A stretch of DNA of 64,000 nucleotides from an uncultured Ruminiclostridium sp. (GCA_944388385.1 CALXIO010000001.1:62001-126000), one strand, 5' to 3'; shown: positions 52,551 to 62,399, numbered from the stretch's first letter. The notes: a model not told the origin generated them from the letters alone. Program-made: numbers and translations.

Positions 52551-53960
52551 TTGATAAGAGAGATAACACAGGAAGAAAAACAGAGCTTTAATGAATATAT
52601 AGCCAAAATAAAGGAAATAAACAGCAAAAGCCTTAATATCCCCTTAGCCCATGTTCACAGCTTCGGCTGTCAGCAGAATGTCAGCGACGGGGAAAAGATA
52701 AAGGGTATGTTAGCGCAGATGGGCTATGGCTTTACATCGGACACCGCCATGGCGGATATAATTATTTTTAACACCTGTGCTGTAAGAGAAAATGCAGAGG
52801 ACAGGGTATTCGGCAATATAGGTGCTTTAAAGAAGCTGAAGCAACAGAACAAGGGTCTTATTATAGCGGTGGGAGGCTGTATGGTACAGCAGGAGCATAT
52901 CGCAAAAAGAATAAGACAGTCATATCCCCAGGTGGATATTATATTCGGCACTCACGTTATGCACGAATTACCCCGTATGATATATGAAAAGCTGGCGGAA
53001 AATAAAAGACAGGTGAATATTCCGGATATGGACGGGGTTATAGCCGAGGGACTTCCTGTAATAAGGGAAAGCAAGGTTAAGGCAAGTGTTCCCATAATGT
53101 ACGGCTGTAATAATTTTTGCAGCTATTGTATAGTGCCCTATGTAAGGGGAAGGGAGCGTTCAAGAAGGCCCGGGGAGGTAATTTCCGAGGTGGAGAGCCT
53201 TATAAAGGAGGGCTACAAGGAAATACTTCTTTTAGGACAGAATGTAAATTCCTACGGCAAGGAGCATAATTTCAGCTTTGCAAGGCTGCTTTCCGCCCTT
53301 GATAATTTCGAGGGGGAATATAAAATCAGCTTTATGACCAGTCACCCCAAGGACTGCACCTTTGAGCTTATAGACACAATAGCAGACAGCAAGCATATAT
53401 CCTATCATCTTCATTTGCCGGTACAAAGCGGAAGCAACAGGATATTAAAGCTGATGAACCGCCATTATGATATGGCCCATTATCTTGAGCTTATTGAATA
53501 TGCTAAAAAGCGTATACCGGATGTGGCACTTACTACCGATATTATAGTGGGCTTTCCCGGGGAAACCTATGAGGATTTCAAAAAGACCTTAGAGCTTATG
53601 GAAAAGGTTCGCTATGATTCTGCATATACCTTTATTTACAGCAAAAGAGAGGGTACTGTGGCGGCAAAAATGGATGACCCTGTAAGTGATGAGGAAAAGG
53701 GAAGATGGTTCAGACAGCTTCTTGATGTTCAGAATGCCATAGGGGAAACCGCATATCAGCGATTTGTAGGAAAGACAGTAAGGGTACTGTGTGAGGGTAT
53801 CGGCAGAACTGCCGACGGACTTATGACAGGACACACAAGACAGGGAGTTATAGTTGACTTTCCCGGGGATAATGGCAGCATAGGGAAATATTACGATGTT
53901 AAGGTAACAAGGGCGCTTCCCTGGGCTGTTACAGGTGAATTAGTCGGTAATGCCGATTAA
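52551..53960 (+). CDS. miaB: tRNA-2-methylthio-N6-isopentenyladenosine synthase
   Basis: MiaB is a radical-SAM methylthiotransferase acting on i6A37 of tRNA after MiaA. TTG 52551 is chosen because AGGAGA lies at 52538-52543 (longer frame to 52515 has none), giving 469 residues. N-terminal cluster Cys are in FGCQQN, FNTCAVRE and VGGCM; the radical-SAM motif is GCNNFCSYCIVPYVRGRERSR; a TRAM domain ends the protein. It leads miaB-ylbF-mutS-mutL-miaA, placing both enzymes of the ms2i6A pathway in one cluster. Confidence 0.95.
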   Translation: MIREITQEEKQSFNEYIAKIKEINSKSLNIPLAHVHSFGCQQNVSDGEKIKGMLAQMGYGFTSDTAMADIIIFNTCAVRENAEDRVFGNIGALKKLKQQNKGLIIAVGGCMVQQEHIAKRIRQSYPQVDIIFGTHVMHELPRMIYEKLAENKRQVNIPDMDGVIAEGLPVIRESKVKASVPIMYGCNNFCSYCIVPYVRGRERSRRPGEVISEVESLIKEGYKEILLLGQNVNSYGKEHNFSFARLLSALDNFEGEYKISFMTSHPKDCTFELIDTIADSKHISYHLHLPVQSGSNRILKLMNRHYDMAHYLELIEYAKKRIPDVALTTDIIVGFPGETYEDFKKTLELMEKVRYDSAYTFIYSKREGTVAAKMDDPVSDEEKGRWFRQLLDVQNAIGETAYQRFVGKTVRVLCEGIGRTADGLMTGHTRQGVIVDFPGDNGSIGKYYDVKVTRALPWAVTGELVGNAD

Positions 53961-53990
53961 ATATAAATTAAAACAAAAGGAGAAATAACA

Positions 53991-54398
53991 ATGGACGCAA
54001 TCAAAGCGGCAAGAGAGCTTGGCAAGGCTATCCAGGCAGATGAACGCTATATCGCATACCACGATGCAAGAATAGCAAACGATAACGATGAGGAATTACA
54101 GAAGCTTATAGGCGAATTTAACCTTAAGCGTCAGCAGGTAGGTCTTGAAATGAGCAAGTCCCCCGAGGAGCAGGACAAGGCTAAGCTTGACGAGGCAAAC
54201 AAGGAAATGCAGAGACTCTATACCCTTGTAATGTCAAATGAGCATATGGCTGATTTTACAATGGCAAAGCAGGGCATGGATAAACTCGTTCAGGAGATAA
54301 ACGCCATTATCGGTATGTGCTGTGACGGTGAAGACCCTGACACCTGCGAGGTATCCTCCTGCACCGGCTCATGTGCAACCTGCGGAGGCTGTCACTAA
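53991..54398 (+). CDS. YlbF-family protein with Cys-rich tail
   Basis: 135 residues. Residues 1-110 are the all-helical YlbF/YmcA fold (AARELGKAIQADERYIAYHDA, LIGEFNLKRQQV). The last 28 residues hold seven Cys (MCCDGEDPDTCEVSSCTGSCATCGGCH). In Bacillus, YlbF, YmcA and YaaT form a [4Fe-4S] complex that modulates RNase Y; the Cys tail here could ligate a cluster. A place between miaB and mutS is common in Clostridia. AAAGGAG ribosome site. Confidence 0.82.
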   Translation: MDAIKAARELGKAIQADERYIAYHDARIANDNDEELQKLIGEFNLKRQQVGLEMSKSPEEQDKAKLDEANKEMQRLYTLVMSNEHMADFTMAKQGMDKLVQEINAIIGMCCDGEDPDTCEVSSCTGSCATCGGCH

Positions 54399-54412
54399 GA
54401 CTATGACACTCA

Positions 54413-54447
54413 GACCCGGTATATATAGCCGGGTCCGGGTGGTTTTT
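54413..54447 (+). terminator. Hairpin between ylbF-like gene and mutS (weak terminator)
   Basis: GACCCGG (54413-54419) pairs with CCGGGTC (54429-54435); T5 follows 8 nt later. It may attenuate readthrough into mutS rather than end the operon. Confidence 0.5.
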
Positions 54448-54473
54448 ATTCTCTTCTGAAAGGACTGAAAAAT

Positions 54474-57080
54474 TTGGCAAGGGACAATACCGAAAAGCTC
54501 ACCCCGATGATGCAGCAGTATAAGGACATAAAGAGTAAATATCTTGACTATATCCTGTTTTACAGGCTGGGGGATTTTTATGAAATGTTTGACGGGGACG
54601 CTCTTATTGCAAGTAAGGAGCTGGAGCTGACCTTAACCCAGAGGGCAGGAACTCCCATGTGCGGAGTACCTCACCATAGTGCGGAAAACTACATAAAAAG
54701 GCTTATAGACAAGGGCTTTAAGGTGGCTATCTGTGAGCAGACTGCCGACCCTGCCTTATCTAAGGGACTTGTGGAGCGTGATATTGTAAGGCTTGTAAGT
54801 GCCGGTACGGTAATTGAGGCCTCCATGCTTGAGGAGGGAGTAAATAACTATATTGCCTGCGTTTATGTGGGGGATGAGGGCACAGGACTTGTGTTTGCGG
54901 ATATTTCCACCGCAGAGGTACAGGTATTTGAAAAGAAGAAAAGCAAAAAGCTGTCCGAGGATATTATAAACGAGTTTTCCCGTTATGCCCCGGTGGAGCT
55001 TTTGTTTAACGATAAATTCCCGGCATTAAAGCCGGTACATGATTTTTTACGCACACGCTTTTCAAAGTGCAGTGCAGAGCCGCTGACTGAACAGGACTTT
55101 GATATAGAGGAGGTTTCTGAGGCGGTTGAACAGTTCGGGGAAAATAATATATCACTATTATTAACGGCAGGTATGCACAATGCCTTAAGGGCGCTTTGTG
55201 CTATGCTGAGATATTTATACAGAGCGCAAAGAAGCGGAGCAAAGAGATTTGTTTCCCTTAATATACACAGCGGTAACGAATATATGGATCTGGATGTTAC
55301 CGCAAGAAGAAACTTAGAGCTTACCTCCACCATGCGAAACGGGGAGAAGAAGGGCTCACTTTTATGGGTGCTTGACAGAACTGTCACCTCAATGGGAAGA
55401 AGGGCATTACGCAAGTGGATAGAACAGCCCCTTACAGATGTACTTCAGATTATAAAGCGCCATGACGGAGTGGAAGCATTATGCGAAAATGCCTCCTGTC
55501 TTTATGATTTAAGGGATGAGCTGGATGCGGTTTATGACCTTGAAAGACTTATGACAAGAATTGTCTATAAAACAGCCTCCCCGAAGGATGTTTTTGCCCT
55601 TGGAAAAACCTGTGGGGCGTTGCCCTCATTAAAATCCCTGCTTTCTTTGATTAACGCCCCTGTTATAGGGGAGCTTAACAATGATATATCCGACCTTTCG
55701 GATGTGGCACAGCTTATAGAAAGAGCAATAGATGATGACCCTCCCGCCCTTACAAAGGACGGAGGATATATAAAATCCGGCTATAATGAGGAGCTGGACA
55801 GACTTCGCGAGATAACCGGCGGAGGCAAGGAATTGCTTGCGGAAATCGAGCAGAAGGAAAAGGAGCTTACCGGCATTAAAAATCTCCGTGTGGGATATAA
55901 CAGGGTATTCGGATATTATATTGAGGTATCAAAGGGAAATATTTCCATGGTGCCGGACAGATATATAAGACGGCAGACCCTTACAAACGGTGAGCGTTAT
56001 ATTACAGATGAGCTTAAAAAGATAGAAAACGAGATACTTGGGGCAAATGACAGAATACTTGCCCTTGAAGCAAATCTGTTTTCTGAGGTTATTGCCTACA
56101 TATCACAGAAGCTGGATATTATACAGCAGACAGCGGCGGCAATAGCGGCTGTGGATGTGCTTTGCGGATTTAGTGTTGTTTCCATTGAAAATAATTACAC
56201 CAGACCCCAGATGACCACCGACAGCGTCATTGAAATAAAGGACGGCCGTCATCCGGTGGTGGAAAAAATGGTGAACGATGTGCTGTTTACCCCGAATGAC
56301 ACTTACCTTGACAGAAAGGCAAGCAGGCTTATGATAATAACCGGCCCCAATATGTCGGGTAAGTCCACATATATGCGACAGACAGCGGTAATTGTGCTTA
56401 TGGCACAGATAGGCTGTTTTGTTCCTGCAAGCTATGCAAGGCTTGGGGTAGTGGATAAGATATTTACCCGTGTGGGGGCAAGTGATGACCTTAGCGCAGG
56501 ACAGTCCACGTTTATGGTGGAAATGACCGAGGTAGCCCAGATATTAAGGGAGGCCACAAAGGACAGCCTTGTTATACTTGATGAAATAGGCAGAGGCACC
56601 TCCACCTATGACGGCTTATCCATAGCAAAGGCTGTGGCGGAATATATCAATTCCTCGGCCATAGGCTGTAAGACCATGTTTGCGACCCACTATCACGAGC
56701 TTATTTCCCTTGAAAATGAGCTTGAGGGGGTAAGAAACTTCAGCGTAAAGGTAAAGCGCAACGGAGATGATATAAAATTCCTTCATAAGATTGTGGAGGG
56801 GGGCACAGATGACAGCTACGGTATTGAGGTAGCACATCTTGCAGGAGTTCCCAAAAAAGTCACCGACAGAGCAAAGCAGATACTTTCCGAAATGGAGGTA
56901 GGCTCTAAGGTAAAGGCGGAGCTGGAATTAAGACGGCGTGAGGAAGAAAACACCCAGCTTGATTTTGAGCTGCTTAACCGTGATAAGGTGATAGCGGAGC
57001 TTAAAAATATTGACCTTGATGATATGACTCCGAGGGAGGCTTATGCAAAAATCGAGGAGCTTAAGAAACTGATAGATTAA
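54474..57080 (+). CDS. mutS: DNA mismatch repair protein MutS
   Basis: MutS recognises mismatches. 868 residues; TTG start after GAAAGGA. The mismatch-reading motif GDFYEMF is present near residue 36, followed by connector, lever and clamp domains (GGGKELLAEIEQKEKELTGIKNLRVGYN). The ATPase has Walker A TGPNMSGKSTYMRQ, Walker B LVILDEIGRGTSTYDG and the TMFATHYHEL His. The C-terminal helix-turn-helix dimer segment ends the protein. mutL follows after 12 nt. Confidence 0.97.
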   Translation: MARDNTEKLTPMMQQYKDIKSKYLDYILFYRLGDFYEMFDGDALIASKELELTLTQRAGTPMCGVPHHSAENYIKRLIDKGFKVAICEQTADPALSKGLVERDIVRLVSAGTVIEASMLEEGVNNYIACVYVGDEGTGLVFADISTAEVQVFEKKKSKKLSEDIINEFSRYAPVELLFNDKFPALKPVHDFLRTRFSKCSAEPLTEQDFDIEEVSEAVEQFGENNISLLLTAGMHNALRALCAMLRYLYRAQRSGAKRFVSLNIHSGNEYMDLDVTARRNLELTSTMRNGEKKGSLLWVLDRTVTSMGRRALRKWIEQPLTDVLQIIKRHDGVEALCENASCLYDLRDELDAVYDLERLMTRIVYKTASPKDVFALGKTCGALPSLKSLLSLINAPVIGELNNDISDLSDVAQLIERAIDDDPPALTKDGGYIKSGYNEELDRLREITGGGKELLAEIEQKEKELTGIKNLRVGYNRVFGYYIEVSKGNISMVPDRYIRRQTLTNGERYITDELKKIENEILGANDRILALEANLFSEVIAYISQKLDIIQQTAAAIAAVDVLCGFSVVSIENNYTRPQMTTDSVIEIKDGRHPVVEKMVNDVLFTPNDTYLDRKASRLMIITGPNMSGKSTYMRQTAVIVLMAQIGCFVPASYARLGVVDKIFTRVGASDDLSAGQSTFMVEMTEVAQILREATKDSLVILDEIGRGTSTYDGLSIAKAVAEYINSSAIGCKTMFATHYHELISLENELEGVRNFSVKVKRNGDDIKFLHKIVEGGTDDSYGIEVAHLAGVPKKVTDRAKQILSEMEVGSKVKAELELRRREEENTQLDFELLNRDKVIAELKNIDLDDMTPREAYAKIEELKKLID

Positions 57081-57092
57081 AGGAGGGATAAT

Positions 57093-59045
57093 ATGCCGGA
57101 GATAAGACTGCTTGATAAGGCAGTAGCGGAGCTTATAGCCGCCGGAGAGGTAATAGAAAAGCCTGCTTCGGTAATAAAGGAGCTGGTGGAAAATTCCATA
57201 GACGCTGGTGCCCGGCATATTACCGTTGAGATAAGACGGGGCGGCATTGAGTATATGCGTATAACCGATGACGGCTGTGGAATTGAATATTCCCAGCTGC
57301 CACTTGCCTTTATGCGCCATGCCACCAGTAAATTAAGAACAAGCGAGGATCTTTTCTCTGTGCTTACCATGGGCTTTCGAGGTGAGGCATTAGCCTCTGT
57401 GGCGGCTGTGGCAAAGGTGGAGATAATGACCAGAAGACCCCGGGATGAGCTTGGAGGCAGATATATAATTGAGGGGGGCGAGGAAAAGCTCCATGAACAA
57501 TGCGGTTGTCCCGTTGGTACAACTATTGTTATAAGGGATCTGTTTTATAATACCCCGGCAAGAAGAAAATTCCTTAAAAAGGATATATCCGAGGGAAACT
57601 ACATAGCGGCGGCGGTGGACAGACTTGCCCTTGCAAACCCGGATATAGCATTTCGCTTTATAAGGGATAATAAGGCGGTGCGCCAGACCCCCGGTGACGG
57701 AAAGCTCATAGGCACAATAAGATCCATATACGGCAGACAAACCGCAGACAGCTTTGTGAATGCGGATTATATCTATAACGGAATAGAGGTAAAGGGCTAT
57801 GTAAGCTCACCTCTGTTTTGCAGACCCAGTCGCAGTCTTCAGGTGTTTTTTGTAAACGGAAGATACATTAAAAGTACCACCTGTATGGCGGCGGTGGAGG
57901 AGGGCTACCGCAACAGCATAATGACGGGAAAATATCCTGCCTGCATACTTGATATAAAAATCCCCCCGGAGGCGGTGGATGTAAATGTTCATCCTGCCAA
58001 GACCGAGGTGAAATTTTCAAACGATAAGCAGATATTTGATGCGGTGTATCTTGCCACCAAAAATGCCCTGCTTAATTGCTCATCACAAAAAAGAGAAATA
58101 GACCCTCAGCCTAAGTCATATAAAAATGCAGAGGACTATTTCAGAGCAAACCCGGATACAAGAAAATATGAACAGCAGATACTGACTAAAGAAAAGCCGG
58201 TTATAAAATCCCCGGAAATAACAAAGCCGGCTGATGAAAAACCGGATATAAAGTATATTTACGAGGGTGTAAGACCTAAGAGTATCAGCTTTAATTCTCC
58301 GAGAGCCGAATATAAGCCGGAAAAACCGCTTACCGCAAAATCGGTTATAATTGAGCCGGATGAAAATGACCTGCCGGAAATTCCTGAGGTACAGCCGGCA
58401 AAGGTACAGCCGGAGATAAAAAATGAGCCGGTAACAGCCCCTGTTATAAAGGAGGAAATTCCCGCAGATAACAACAAAGAGGAAATTGATATACGGGTAA
58501 TAGGGGAGTTTGCAAAGACCTATATATTATGCGAAAAGGGAGAGGAACTTATTATAATAGATAAGCACGCCGCCCATGAGCGTATACGCTTTGAACAGCT
58601 TAAAAAGGAATTTTGCTCAACATCCCAGCTTTTGCTTGACAAGACTGAAATGCAGTTATCCCATGAGGAATATAATGCCTTAAAGGAATATTACGAATAT
58701 GTGGAGCAGGCAGGAGTAGAGCTTATTTTCGGGGATGATTTCACCGTTGAGATAACAGCCCTTCCGAGCGTTATCACCTGTCCCCCAAGGGAGCTTATCA
58801 GCTTTATTGCACAAAGACTTATACAGCATAATACAGATACCCTGTCTGATGTATATGATGAGCTTTTGCACAGCATGGCTTGTAAATCCGCCATAAGGGC
58901 AAATGACAAAAACGATATAACCGAGCTTGAAGCCCTTGCAAAAAGGGTATTTGCAGATGAGAAGATCCGTTTTTGTCCCCATGGCAGACCGGTAATGACG
59001 GTGCTTACAAAAAGCAGATTGGAAAGATTTTTTAACAGGAGTTAA
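57093..59045 (+). CDS. mutL: DNA mismatch repair endonuclease MutL
   Basis: MutL couples MutS to strand incision. 650 residues. The N-terminal GHKL ATPase shows VIEKPASVIKELVENSIDAGA, DDGCGI, HATSKL and GFRGEALASVAAV. A long Pro/Lys/Glu linker (about 340-470) joins the C-terminal domain, which has the endonuclease motif DKHAAHERIRFE (a K variant of DQHAxxExxxxE) and CPHGRP. The nicking activity fits absence of a MutH gene. Start 12 nt after mutS; ends 2 nt before miaA. Confidence 0.96.
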   Translation: MPEIRLLDKAVAELIAAGEVIEKPASVIKELVENSIDAGARHITVEIRRGGIEYMRITDDGCGIEYSQLPLAFMRHATSKLRTSEDLFSVLTMGFRGEALASVAAVAKVEIMTRRPRDELGGRYIIEGGEEKLHEQCGCPVGTTIVIRDLFYNTPARRKFLKKDISEGNYIAAAVDRLALANPDIAFRFIRDNKAVRQTPGDGKLIGTIRSIYGRQTADSFVNADYIYNGIEVKGYVSSPLFCRPSRSLQVFFVNGRYIKSTTCMAAVEEGYRNSIMTGKYPACILDIKIPPEAVDVNVHPAKTEVKFSNDKQIFDAVYLATKNALLNCSSQKREIDPQPKSYKNAEDYFRANPDTRKYEQQILTKEKPVIKSPEITKPADEKPDIKYIYEGVRPKSISFNSPRAEYKPEKPLTAKSVIIEPDENDLPEIPEVQPAKVQPEIKNEPVTAPVIKEEIPADNNKEEIDIRVIGEFAKTYILCEKGEELIIIDKHAAHERIRFEQLKKEFCSTSQLLLDKTEMQLSHEEYNALKEYYEYVEQAGVELIFGDDFTVEITALPSVITCPPRELISFIAQRLIQHNTDTLSDVYDELLHSMACKSAIRANDKNDITELEALAKRVFADEKIRFCPHGRPVMTVLTKSRLERFFNRS

Positions 59046-59047
59046 TA

Positions 59048-60001
59048 TTGAAAAAGCAATTTGTAGTAGTAATATGCGGCCCTACCGCCTCCGGAAAAAC
59101 GGCAATAGCAATAAGGCTTGCCAAAAAGTACGGGGGAGAGATAATTTCCGCTGATTCTATGCAGATATATAAGGGAATGGACATAGCCACCGCAAAGCCC
59201 ACCAAGGAGGAAAGAAATGAAGTGCCCCATTATCTGGTGGACTTTCAGGATACCAATGAGGGCTTTTCGGTAGCACAGTATGTACAGCTTGCCCATAAGT
59301 GTATAGAGGATATAGGGGCAAAGGGGAAAATCCCCTTTATAGTAGGGGGTACAGGGCTTTATATAAGCTCCCTTATAGATAATCTTGATTTCGGGGAAAC
59401 TGAGTGCGACTATGAATATAGGGAGGAGCTTCGCAAAAAAGCACATGAAAACGGAAACGAGTATGTTTTAAATATGCTTGCGGAAATTGACCCCGATACC
59501 GCAAAAACCCTTCATCCCAATAACTTAAATCGCATTATAAGAGCCCTTGAGGTATATAAAACCACCGGCAGAAAAATGAGCGAGCTTAAAGAGGACAGCC
59601 GGAAAAATCCTTCAATGTATGAGCCCTGTATGATAGCCCTTGACTATGACAGACAGGTTTTATATGACCGTATCAACAGCAGAGTGGATATAATGCTTTC
59701 CATGGGGCTTATAGATGAGGCAAAGGAATTTTACCAAAGAAGAGATTATCCCACCGCCGCCCAGGCCATAGGCTATAAGGAATTAAAGCCCTATCTTGAA
59801 GGAAAATGTGAGCTTCAATGCTGTGTGGATGAGCTTAAAAAGGAAACCCGACACTATGCAAAAAGACAGCTTACCTGGTTTAAACGGGATAAACGAATAA
59901 ACTGGATAAGAGTGGAAAGAGATACCACCGAAGAGGATATAATAAAGTGCGCTGAGGGTATAATAGACAAGGCTCTTTCGGATATGAAAAGGGGCGGCTG
60001 A
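59048..60001 (+). CDS. miaA: tRNA dimethylallyltransferase
   Basis: MiaA adds the isopentenyl group to A37, supplying MiaB's substrate. 317 residues; TTG start 2 nt after the mutL stop. P-loop GPTASGKTA (about 11-19), ISADSMQIYKGMDIATAKP, HYLVDFQD, VGGTGLYISSL and the C-terminal TRHYAKRQLTWFKRD are all family hallmarks. Last gene of this cluster; a 200-nt AT-rich gap with a separate promoter precedes hfq. Confidence 0.96.
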   Translation: MKKQFVVVICGPTASGKTAIAIRLAKKYGGEIISADSMQIYKGMDIATAKPTKEERNEVPHYLVDFQDTNEGFSVAQYVQLAHKCIEDIGAKGKIPFIVGGTGLYISSLIDNLDFGETECDYEYREELRKKAHENGNEYVLNMLAEIDPDTAKTLHPNNLNRIIRALEVYKTTGRKMSELKEDSRKNPSMYEPCMIALDYDRQVLYDRINSRVDIMLSMGLIDEAKEFYQRRDYPTAAQAIGYKELKPYLEGKCELQCCVDELKKETRHYAKRQLTWFKRDKRINWIRVERDTTEEDIIKCAEGIIDKALSDMKRGG

Positions 60002-60052
60002 CAGTAAAATTCTGAAATTTTTTAAAAATTTTAAGAAATTTTAAAAAAACTG

Positions 60053-60081
60053 TGGAAATTATTTTAATTATGTGCTACAAT
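60053..60081 (+). promoter_or_regulatory. Putative hfq promoter (extended -10)
   Basis: TGC-TACAAT extended -10 (60073-60081) with a weak -35 TGGAAA (60053-60058), spacer 17. Confidence 0.6.
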
Positions 60082-60113
60082 ATATTGTGAGCAGTTATAA
60101 CCTGAATACTGTG

Positions 60114-60185
60114 GCTTGTTCACGCAGAGATGTGAAAGAAATATATGGGCAAGCGGTTGTTTATTTTATTTTCGGGAAATTCCCG
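60114..60185 (+). promoter_or_regulatory. Structured hfq leader
   Basis: GCTTG (60114-60118) pairs with CAAGC (60150-60154), enclosing TTCAC (60119-60123) with GTGAA (60132-60136), so the two stems stack. A U-rich stretch (TTTATTTTATTTTC) leads to a perfect palindrome CGGGA-AAT-TCCCG (60173-60185) immediately before the ribosome site GAAAGGA. The hairpin could occlude initiation, and the U-rich run is a plausible Hfq site for autoregulation. Confidence 0.45.
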
Positions 60186-60202
60186 CAGAAAGGACGATCT
60201 TC

Positions 60203-60460
60203 ATGGCAAAGGAACTTAATTTACAGGATGTATTTTTAAACCAGGCAAGAAAGGAAAAGATACCGGTAACTATCTATATTACCAACGGCTTTCAGTTCAA
60301 GGGCATGGTAAGGGGCTTTGATAACTATACTGTTATCCTTGATACCGACGGAAAGCAAAATCTTATATATAAGCACGCTATTTCCACCATTACACCCTTA
60401 AGAGCTGTATCTATTCTTGATGCCTTTGATAAGACCGAGGAAGATAAAAATAACGTATAA
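60203..60460 (+). CDS. hfq: RNA chaperone Hfq
   Basis: Hexameric Sm-like RNA chaperone, 85 residues from ATG 60203 (the longer frame from 60116 lies in the leader). N-terminus [32 protein letters not shown] is the Sm1 region; Sm2 is [10 protein letters not shown]. The Lys and His of YKH form the uridine-binding pocket. The C-terminal tail is short and acidic, as in Gram-positives. Location downstream of miaA is conserved widely. Its stop shares one base with the next ATG. Confidence 0.95.
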   Translation: MAKELNLQDVFLNQARKEKIPVTIYITNGFQFKGMVRGFDNYTVILDTDGKQNLIYKHAISTITPLRAVSILDAFDKTEEDKNNV

Positions 60461-61674
60461 TGGACAGATCTCTGACAACAACCATCGTGACTTTTATACT
60501 GGGCTTGTTTTTCATTATAATGATAGCAAGCCAGATAATGGTACAGGGTGACAGTTACAAGACTGAGATAGCCATGCGCTATAATTCCGGGGAAACCATT
60601 GAGTTTGACGGGGTGGTCATAAGAGATGAGCACACCGTAACACAGCAGGTGGAGGGAGTTATCCGCTATGCCAATGAAAACGGCTCAAAGCTTGCCATAA
60701 ACAGCGTTATGGCAGAGGTTTACAAAACCGAGGAGGATATAGAAAAGCGCAGGCAGATAGATCTTATAAAGCTTCGCATAGAACAGCTTGAGGACGCAAA
60801 GACCCTTACAGGTACAGATAATTCACAGATAGAGTCCTTTACAAAGCTCATTACCGAAAAGCACAGCAGAATAGTAACCGCCATTGATGAGGGGGACTAT
60901 TCGGAAATATCAAGCCTTAAATATGAGCTTATGAATTTGCAGTGCAAGAAAAGCATGGCAAAGGGCAGGACAATAAACTATGATGATGTGATAGCCGCCC
61001 TTAATTCAAGGGTGGAGGATCTTGAAAAGAGTATTTCCTCCCAGCCTGAGATAATATATTCCCCTGAATCGGGATATTTTGTAAATTCGGTTGACGGCTA
61101 TGAGGGAGAATTTTCCTACGCGGACGCAGATAACATAACCCCGGATAAAATAAAGGAGGTTGTGGCAAGTCCTAAAAAGGAAGCGGACAAGGACGCTATC
61201 GGCAAGATGATTTCCGACTACAGCTGGAAGGTGGCGGCGGTTATTGATGACAATGCCTCCACAAGCGTAGAAAAGGGAGATAAGGTAAATCTTGTGGCAG
61301 GCTCTGACCAGTCGGTTATAGTAGCCTATGTGGAAAACATAAAAAGCTACGGGGATGATCAGAATGTTATAGTATTAAGCTCTGATGATCTTAATGACAA
61401 GCTTTCATCCATCAGAACCGAGCGCTTCAGACTGCTTATAGACAGCTTTAACGGTATACGCATTTCTTCATCTGCCATACACTTTGATGATGAAAACAAC
61501 ATCGGCGTGTTCATAAAGGACGGAGTAAGATGCTCATTCCGTAAGATTGAAAGAATATACACGGCAGAGGGCTATGTTGTGGCGGCGGACACCACCGGCA
61601 AGGCAGGTTATCTGTCCATGTATGATAATATTATTGTTGAAGGGAAGGATCTCAGTGAAGGAAAGATCTTATAA
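60460..61674 (+). CDS. HlyD-like membrane-fusion/adaptor protein
   Basis: 404 residues: one N-terminal membrane helix (about 8-30), a beta segment (GETIEFDGVVIRDEHTV), a coiled coil (residues about 80-190), then a return beta domain (SPESGYFVNSVDGYEGEF; VEKGDKVNLVAGS). This is the HlyD periplasmic adaptor layout. In Clostridia a similar gene often sits upstream of sepF, so it may have a cell-envelope or division role rather than toxin secretion; no exporter gene is nearby. ATG overlaps the hfq stop by one base. Confidence 0.8.
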   Translation: MDRSLTTTIVTFILGLFFIIMIASQIMVQGDSYKTEIAMRYNSGETIEFDGVVIRDEHTVTQQVEGVIRYANENGSKLAINSVMAEVYKTEEDIEKRRQIDLIKLRIEQLEDAKTLTGTDNSQIESFTKLITEKHSRIVTAIDEGDYSEISSLKYELMNLQCKKSMAKGRTINYDDVIAALNSRVEDLEKSISSQPEIIYSPESGYFVNSVDGYEGEFSYADADNITPDKIKEVVASPKKEADKDAIGKMISDYSWKVAAVIDDNASTSVEKGDKVNLVAGSDQSVIVAYVENIKSYGDDQNVIVLSSDDLNDKLSSIRTERFRLLIDSFNGIRISSSAIHFDDENNIGVFIKDGVRCSFRKIERIYTAEGYVVAADTTGKAGYLSMYDNIIVEGKDLSEGKIL

Positions 61675-62377
61675 AACTGCTGAGGATACCACTTTCGAGG
61701 ATATAAAGCAGAATTACCTTAATATCTGCGAAAACCTTTTTGAGGCCATGGATAAGGCAAACAGAAAGGATAAGGTATGGCTTATGGCGGTGACTAAAAC
61801 CGTGCCGGTTGAAAAGATCAACTATGCTCTTGACCTTGGCATTGATCTTATAGGGGAAAACCGTGTACAGGAATTCCTGTCAAAATATGAGGGCTATAAG
61901 AAGGGAATAGAAACCCATTTTATAGGCGGCCTTCAGTCAAACAAGGTTAAGTACATAATTGATAAGGTGGATATGATCCATTCCGTGGACAGCGAAAGGC
62001 TGGCCCGTGAAATAAATACCCGTGCGGCAAAATGCGGCAGGGTAATGGATATTCTGCTGGAGATAAACATAGGGCAGGAGGAAAGCAAAAGCGGACTTTT
62101 GGCCGGGGGGTTTATCGAAACAGCAAAAATCATTTCCGAAATGGAAAACATACGCATACGGGGACTTATGTGTATACCCCCTGTGGGGTCAGATGAAAGC
62201 TACTTTGCCAAAATGCAGGAGCTTTATGAAAACGGCAGGGCGAATTATTCCTTTTTAAAGGATATGGACACCTTGTCTATGGGGATGTCGGGAGACTATG
62301 AGTCGGCTATAAAATACGGCTCCACCATTATCCGTATAGGCAGCGGCCTTTTCGGATACAGGAATTATTCTATTTAA
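61655..62377 (+). CDS. YggS/YlmE-type PLP homeostasis protein
   Basis: 240 residues from GTG 61655 (GGGAAGGA just upstream; the longer frame from 61547 lies in the adaptor gene). A PLP-binding TIM barrel resembling the N-terminal domain of alanine racemase. The cofactor Lys is in MAVTKTVPVEKI; GENRVQEFLSKY, HFIGGLQSNKVKY, HSVDS, LLEINIGQEESKSG and LSMGMSGDYESAIKYGST are signature segments. It belongs to the ylm/sepF division-linked cluster. Overlaps the adaptor gene by 20 nt. Confidence 0.93.
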   Translation: MKERSYKTAEDTTFEDIKQNYLNICENLFEAMDKANRKDKVWLMAVTKTVPVEKINYALDLGIDLIGENRVQEFLSKYEGYKKGIETHFIGGLQSNKVKYIIDKVDMIHSVDSERLAREINTRAAKCGRVMDILLEINIGQEESKSGLLAGGFIETAKIISEMENIRIRGLMCIPPVGSDESYFAKMQELYENGRANYSFLKDMDTLSMGMSGDYESAIKYGSTIIRIGSGLFGYRNYSI

Positions 62378-62399
62378 CTAAACTACGGAGGACTAAAAG

